A stretch of DNA of 13,702 bases from positions 1 to 13,702 of the forward strand of contig MDYQ01000393.1 of assembly GCA_003024175.1 (NCBI GenBank), read 5' to 3'. The notes under the pieces were generated by a model. That model saw only the letters and a list, made by a program, of their open reading frames with translations. It made no database searches and was not told the DNA's origin. Origin of the DNA: Planoprotostelium fungivorum. Taxonomy: Eukaryota > Evosea > Variosea > Cavosteliida > Cavosteliaceae. Positions 9,701 to 13,702 of this stretch are shown piece by piece. Numbering within the stretch: position 1 is the stretch's first letter; each line of letters begins with the position of its first letter. The position numbers were made by a program, and so were the translations under genes.

Positions 9701-10535
9701 ATCGTTACAACATGTGAGACGATTCATCTTGTATCATTCACTGACGCTTCACAGTATGCTTCAGATTGCGAGAGCTCTGTCTTACCTCGAATCCGCTGGA
9801 ATCATTCACACAGATGTATCGGCAAAGAACGTGTTGATCAAGGGTGAAATCGCGAAGCTATCTGGTTTCGGTGTGTAGTTTGTTTCTAGAAAGTCAACTG
9901 AAAAGAATAGGTGATGCTGTTCGATTCGGACAGAAACGAGAAGAAAAGTCGGACACTGTAAGGTGGAGCGTGAGTCGTTGAGTCGCAAAATTCAATCTGA
10001 AATAGTGCAGGCACCCGAGGTGATGAAGAGGAGAGAGTTCAGCTATGATTCTGACATCTGGTCCTTCGGTGTCCTCTTCTGGTAAAAATTCGACTTATAT
10101 GTGAGAAACCGTTGACCGTAAACAGGGAAGTGATGAACGACGGGCAGACACCTTACGGTCACATGAGCGAACAAGAGGTGCGGTTTCATCTGCGGGATGT
10201 CATCCTTACCCACATGATAGATCGTAGAATATGTGACGGATGGAGGTAGACTGGTCAGCAAAGGTGACGAGCCACATAACCTCATCATGCAGAGATGGTG
10301 AGTCATCGAACATCATCGCACGCGATTCACGCTGGACAGTTGGAAATCCAATCCAAAGGAGAGAATGACGAGCAAAGACATCGTAGAGGAGCTGCAATTG
10401 CACTGCCCCACATTGCCCGCCAAGCTCTTTCAGAGCAACAAGGACTCGATGTCTAACAGCCACTCAGTGAATCGTCAGGAGAGCGATAACAACAAGCTAT
10501 ACAGTTTCTCTCCCGAGCTGGCTGGAAACCGCTGA
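3792..10535 (+). CDS. Receptor pseudokinase: double beta-helix ectodomain, GAIN/GPS, one TM, tyrosine-kinase-like domain (paralog 2)
   Basis: The intact family member, about 1,765 residues. Exons: 3792-3918, 3993-4126, 4167-4286, 4323-4359, 4400-4645 (or to 4717), 4777-4884, 4934-5080, 5211-5303, 5343-5465, 5507-5791, 5846-5917, 5958-6107, 6151-6405, 6449-6618, 6656-6836, 6887-7228, 7270-7350, 7391-7558, 7603-8774, 8820-9102, 9147-9232, 9283-9324, 9368-9517, 9559-9713, 9755-9870, 9911-9969, 10011-10081, 10126-10177, 10221-10297 and 10340-10535. All are GT-AG and phase-consistent. Domains by residue: signal peptide ~1-17; beta-helix A ~43-632, with coils such as CNFTNNAASTSGGA; beta-helix B ~633-1010; Ser/Thr stalk ~1026-1183; GAIN-like ~1186-1415 with the GPS; TM ~1432-1451 followed by RRKR; kinase-like ~1475-1715. 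The kinase has GEGKTSTVYRG, AVKK (Lys ~1505), HTDVSAKN instead of HRD, GFG instead of DFG, then APE and SDIWSFGVLFW. It is probably a cell-surface sensor with weak or no catalysis. The boundary between exons 5 and 6 is the least certain. Confidence 0.82.
7896..7976 (+). repeat. 27-bp minisatellite in the Ser/Thr stalk, array 1
   Basis: Three head-to-tail 27-bp units (7896-7922, 7923-7949, 7950-7976), the third differing slightly, each encoding nine residues of the STESSSTTS type. The period is a multiple of three, so copy-number change would lengthen or shorten the extracellular stalk without breaking the frame. Dense Ser/Thr suggests heavy O-glycosylation. Confidence 0.85.
8118..8198 (+). 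repeat. 27-bp minisatellite in the Ser/Thr stalk, array 2
   Basis: Three identical 27-bp units (8118-8144, 8145-8171, 8172-8198), with a diverged fourth starting at 8199, encode STSSSSTTS. This array differs in sequence from that at 7896 but has the same 27-bp period, pointing to independent expansion within the same stalk exon. Confidence 0.85.
8328..9035 (+). other. GAIN-like region with GPS autoproteolysis motif in paralog 2
   Basis: The segment just outside the membrane starts after a proline run and ends with the GPS pattern: CLYYN, then W and DGC, then CSCNHLTNFTVG. The C-x-C-x-H-L-T core lies at 8985-9005, and the HL/T scissile bond falls between 9002 and 9003. In known GPS proteins this site self-cleaves and the two parts stay associated, so a noncovalent heterodimer is expected here by analogy. 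One intron (8775-8819) interrupts the region. The N-terminal part is similar between all three paralogs; the GPS is present only in paralogs 2 and 3. Confidence 0.8.
8353..8488 (+). repeat. Near-identical patch shared with paralog 3 (11209-11344)
   Basis: These 136 bp match 11209-11344 with a single difference that I can see, although flanking coding sequence on both sides is clearly diverged. Part of it (TSSNPISI.APSLSLTAYD) is also close to paralog 1 around 2850-2908. The pattern fits recent gene conversion within the GAIN-like exon. Confidence 0.8.
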
Positions 10536-10630
10536 GTAAAGATGGTCGATCGAATAAAATGAGCGAATCTGCTGTTATTGCCGACTAAGGTGATTCTAAC
10601 GGCATTTTGGTGCCTTGAGTGGTCAATCAG
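10536..10630. other. Short spacer between paralogs 2 and 3
   Basis: Ninety-five bases separate the paralog 2 stop from the first recognisable family sequence of paralog 3. No signal-peptide exon, start codon in a family frame or promoter-like signal is visible. Bases 10589-10630 (GTGATT...TCAATCAG) resemble a family intron, so an upstream exon of paralog 3 has probably been lost here. Confidence 0.45.
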
Positions 10631-13428
10631 TCTACAACGCTGCGTCTTCTCTTCCAACCGTATCTCTGGAGAAAACCCTTCCGGTGAATTTCTTCGACTC
10701 CTCCATTCACTAAAACAACGTAGAGGTGCGATGGACCAATCGCGGAGCAGTCTCTTATTCAAGTTTCTCCTCGTCCATTCAAACCAAGAGGATCACTTTG
10801 TATCAGACCCAAACGTACCAATACGCTCTATCTTCGAGCGGTAGCGGAGTCGTCACAAACGAGAGTGAGATTCCACCTTCTCTGTGGGTGGAGATCGGTC
10901 GTTGGATCTGAATTCATCTGGAGAGATCCAACTGTACAGCTCTTCTGCTCTCTTCAGTCGAATTCATCAAAGAGCCACATCTATCTCACCGATGTGTGTA
11001 ACGGAACGATGGTCACACGATGTCTGCTTATACAAGAACACCATGGCAACCACCGGCAGTACATTCTCCAGCTCTCCGACCACTACGAAACCTCCCACGA
11101 GTTCCAGCAGCTCGACTAGCTCAGTCTACAGCTCTACCACCTCCGCTTCATCTACAACGAGCCCACCCTCTTCCTCTCCCATCTCAGACTCCCAGGCAGG
11201 CCAGCGAATGCAAGTCATCGCAGCCACAAACAAGACAGTGTCTGCCGACGCCGTCTACAGTGTGATGGCACAGCTGTTCTCGAACAAGACATCATCCAAT
11301 CCCATCAGCATCACTGCACCTTCTCTCTCCCTCACCGCTTACGATTTCACGAGATCCACTACTGTCGTGCAGATTCAGACGAACTCGAAGGACAAGACGA
11401 ACGGAGCCACAGCTGCCATCTCTCTTTCTCTCTTGAACGCTTTGAGTTCAGATCGAGCATCGAGCGGGCAGCCTGCCCCGGCCGTCATCGTCTTCATGCA
11501 ATTCAGATATCACAGCGGAGGCTTCGCAGCTGCGGCTCCATCCAACTTATCTGCTGGCGTCTACGGTTATCCGTGACAGACGTAGACGGCAGCGTCGTAG
11601 AGGTGGGTCACGTGATACAGATTTGAAATGACGCAATATGGCAGGTGTCAAATACGAAGGAGAAGATCAGAATCGTCATGCCGACCGAAAATATCCGATC
11701 CATCGATGAACTGATGGCAGTGGGATGCTTGTTCTACAACGAGACGATCGATTCGTGGAGGAACGATGGCTGTGACACGGAACGCAACGTGACGAGCTTT
11801 GAGGTCACTTGTCTGTGCGATCACCTCACAAATTTTACGGTAGGAAGTCCACCGATAGCGAGTGGAACGGTTGTAGATGGTTTGAACTCCAAGTCAGCAT
11901 CGCCCTCTCCTACCTTCACCATTCCCATCATCATCGGCGATCTATTTTTAGATCACACGACATGCATTGACATCGTGTCAGGTATTGTGGCGGGTGTCAT
12001 CGTTCTCGCCGTGGTGGTGATCATCATCGTGTACATACATCACATTGAAGAAGAGAAGATCAGAATCGAGGGTGAGAAATGAAATCACATGTTAAATGAT
12101 TTAATCTCTGACAGGTCGAGATGAACGAGATATCCTTAGATACAGTGGATGCCACCGTGAGTCGATCACATTGGCGCGACGTAATTGACATCTGACAGAC
12201 GTTCGTTACGCTGGGGGAGAAATTGGGAGAGGGTAGATATTCCATTGTCTACAGGGGATTACAATCTGGTATCACACACGTAGCTGTCAAGAAGATGTCG
12301 AGAGAAGGAGACAAGAGAAGGATTCACAATGAAGTCTCTGTATTGAAGGTGAAGTGTCGACGTCGACATGGTCTGACGTGTACAGTCTCTACATCATCCC
12401 AACGTCGTCCAATATCTGTCACACTACAACGATCATGGTGGAGATGTATGGATCCTATTTGAATTGATGGAGCACAATTTGTCGGACGTACTGCACGTAA
12501 TGTCCGGTCAGATCGACCTATCACCACGCGATCTGTACAACATGTGAAGCTTATTCGTCTGGATCCTTTTAGACTGAAACCCATTGCAGAATGCTTCAGA
12601 TTGCGAGAGCTCTCTCTTACCTTGAATCCGCTGGAATCATTCACACGAATCTATCTGCGAAGAACGTGTTGATCAAGGGTGAAATCGCGAAGCTATCTGG
12701 TTTCGGTGCGTATTCTTCTCGATTTCATTTCGAATACAAAATCTTCTCATTCGTTCGTGTGCTGAATGGGACAGGTGATGCTGTTCGAACGAAGAGCAAG
12801 GAGGAAACGGAGAGGCTCGAAGAAGACGTGCGCTGGATGGTGAGAACTGAAGATTCATAAACGAGCTGATGTACATCGCAGGCGCCTGAGGTCATCAGCC
12901 GAAGAGAGTACAGCTTCGCATCTGACATCTGGTCCTTCGGTGTTCTCTTCTGGTGGGTTCGATCTCCACACTTTGTTATGATCTGCTATTTCATTCTTTC
13001 GTTTACGAAACGAACAGGGAAGTGATGAACGACGGGCAGATACCGTACAATCGAATGGGTGATCAAGAGGTGAACATGTGTCGATGCTGATCAATCTGTC
13101 TGATTCGATACCAGATGAGAGACTATGTGATGAACGGAGGACGATTAGTCAGCAAAGGCGAAGAACCACACGTTCTCATCATGCAGAGATGGTGTGTCTT
13201 TCAACATCCTCTTTGTCTCGTGTTGACGTTGACGGTAGTTGGAACGAAGATCCAAAGGAGAGAATTGCGAGTAAGGACATCGTAGACGAGCTACAGATGC
13301 ACTGTCCTGATCGGTCATGGTCCAAACGATTTATCAACAAAAAGTCACAACTCGATCTGAAGCTCGCTGAATCAGACAACATCTACCACTATTCACCTCA
13401 CACAAAGACCTCTGAAGCACAAGTTTGA
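10631..13428 (+). pseudogene. Receptor pseudokinase paralog 3, 5'-truncated with frame breaks
   Basis: Begins inside beta-helix B: CVFSSNRISGENPSG, a 40-bp intron (10684-10723), then EVRWTNRGAVS, matching paralog 2 at 7320-7420 with the intron conserved. There is no signal peptide or start codon. Family sequence leaves and re-enters frame between about 10930 and 11020. A one-base loss at about 11567 stops the GAIN frame at 11574-11576, while the intact downstream frame resumes at once. The GPS (CLCDHLTNFTVG, about 11810) and TM (11982-12040) remain. The intron before the TM has GC instead of GT (11937-11981), and an extra G at 12071 breaks phase before the juxtamembrane exon (12115-12156). 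The kinase exons from 12199 to 13428 splice cleanly: GEGRYSIVYRG, AVKK, HTNLSAKN, GFG, APE, SDIWSFGVLFW. Both catalytic Asp residues are missing. The kinase-like part could still be expressed; as a whole the gene looks broken. Confidence 0.75.
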
Positions 13429-13702
13429 TGAACAGATCATGTGACGCCGCGTCTTTTCTCTTGCATCTGAAGCTTTCAGTCGCACTGACCTCAAACTGAT
13501 CTCAAGAATCAAAGTGTCTTTGTGACTTGCTGTTCGCGACTTCTCTGCGGGAGATTCGAAATTCCTCTGTATACAAATTACGTAACTCGCACTTTGGCCC
13601 GAAATTGCAGAACTTCGCATCACGCACCAGCGACACCCCAGACGCCTCCATCTGTACATAAAAAAGATAAATCGCAGAGGAAACTATCACCATCGTCGAC
13701 GG
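13429..13702. other. Downstream flank, nothing recognised
   Basis: About 270 bp after the paralog 3 stop. Short frames on the minus strand match no family I know and show no splice-consistent continuation. A TACATAAAAAAGATAAA stretch near 13654 is A-rich but cannot be tied to a gene. Confidence 0.3.

Noticed and set aside
3792-10535. Treating the beta-helix region and the kinase region as two genes
   Set aside because: Splice phases stay consistent from 3792 to 10535, paralogs 1 and 3 repeat the same domain order, and no stop/start pair or spacer separates the parts.
10578-10844. Open frame of 88 codons that could be a separate small gene after paralog 2
   Set aside because: It has no ATG start. 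Its first half is a fragment of beta-helix B, and its second half runs through a conserved 40-bp intron (10684-10723), so it is part of paralog 3.
1-13702. tRNA, rRNA or transposon genes
   Set aside because: I saw no cloverleaf-like segment, rRNA core sequence, terminal inverted repeats or transposase/reverse-transcriptase motifs. A tRNA and repeat search would be needed to exclude them fully.

Overview
The window is eukaryotic nuclear DNA. Genes are built from many small exons separated by very short GT-AG introns, mostly 36-75 bp, and the standard stop codons are used. The gene content (a CLC transporter, receptor-like proteins with beta-helix ectodomains, and tyrosine-kinase-like domains), together with the compact intron-rich layout, suggests a free-living amoebozoan. 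A protosteloid amoeba is my best guess, but this is inference and not something the sequence proves.

Layout. (1) 1-1610, minus strand: the 5' part of a CLC-type chloride/proton antiporter gene, eight exons, running off the left edge. (2) 1837-3220, plus strand: paralog 1 of a receptor family, a decayed copy with frame breaks and a large internal deletion. (3) 3221-3791: intergenic DNA with a 33-bp tandem palindromic repeat and a repeated bipartite element, probably holding the promoter of the next gene. (4) 3792-10535, plus strand: paralog 2, which looks intact. I traced about 30 exons in one consistent frame, giving about 1,765 residues: signal peptide, two tandem parallel beta-helix-like ectodomains (A and B), a Ser/Thr-rich stalk, a GAIN-like region ending in a GPS autoproteolysis motif with HLT, one transmembrane helix, a short juxtamembrane exon, and a tyrosine-kinase-like domain. 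(5) 10631-13428, plus strand: paralog 3, which lacks the 5' end and signal peptide, has several frame breaks, and still has a well-preserved kinase-like domain. (6) 13429-13702: nothing recognised.

The main point of interest is the architecture of paralog 2. It combines a beta-helix ectodomain, a GAIN/GPS self-cleavage module and a single-pass kinase-like domain. GPS modules are best known from adhesion GPCRs and polycystin-1. The kinase-like domain appears catalytically compromised: the DFG aspartate is Gly in both paralogs 2 and 3, the HRD arginine is Thr in both, and the HRD aspartate is Asn in paralog 3. The proteins therefore look like self-cleaving receptor pseudokinases. The three tandem copies, two of them broken in different ways and with near-identical patches shared between copies, indicate a locus evolving by unequal crossing-over and gene conversion.
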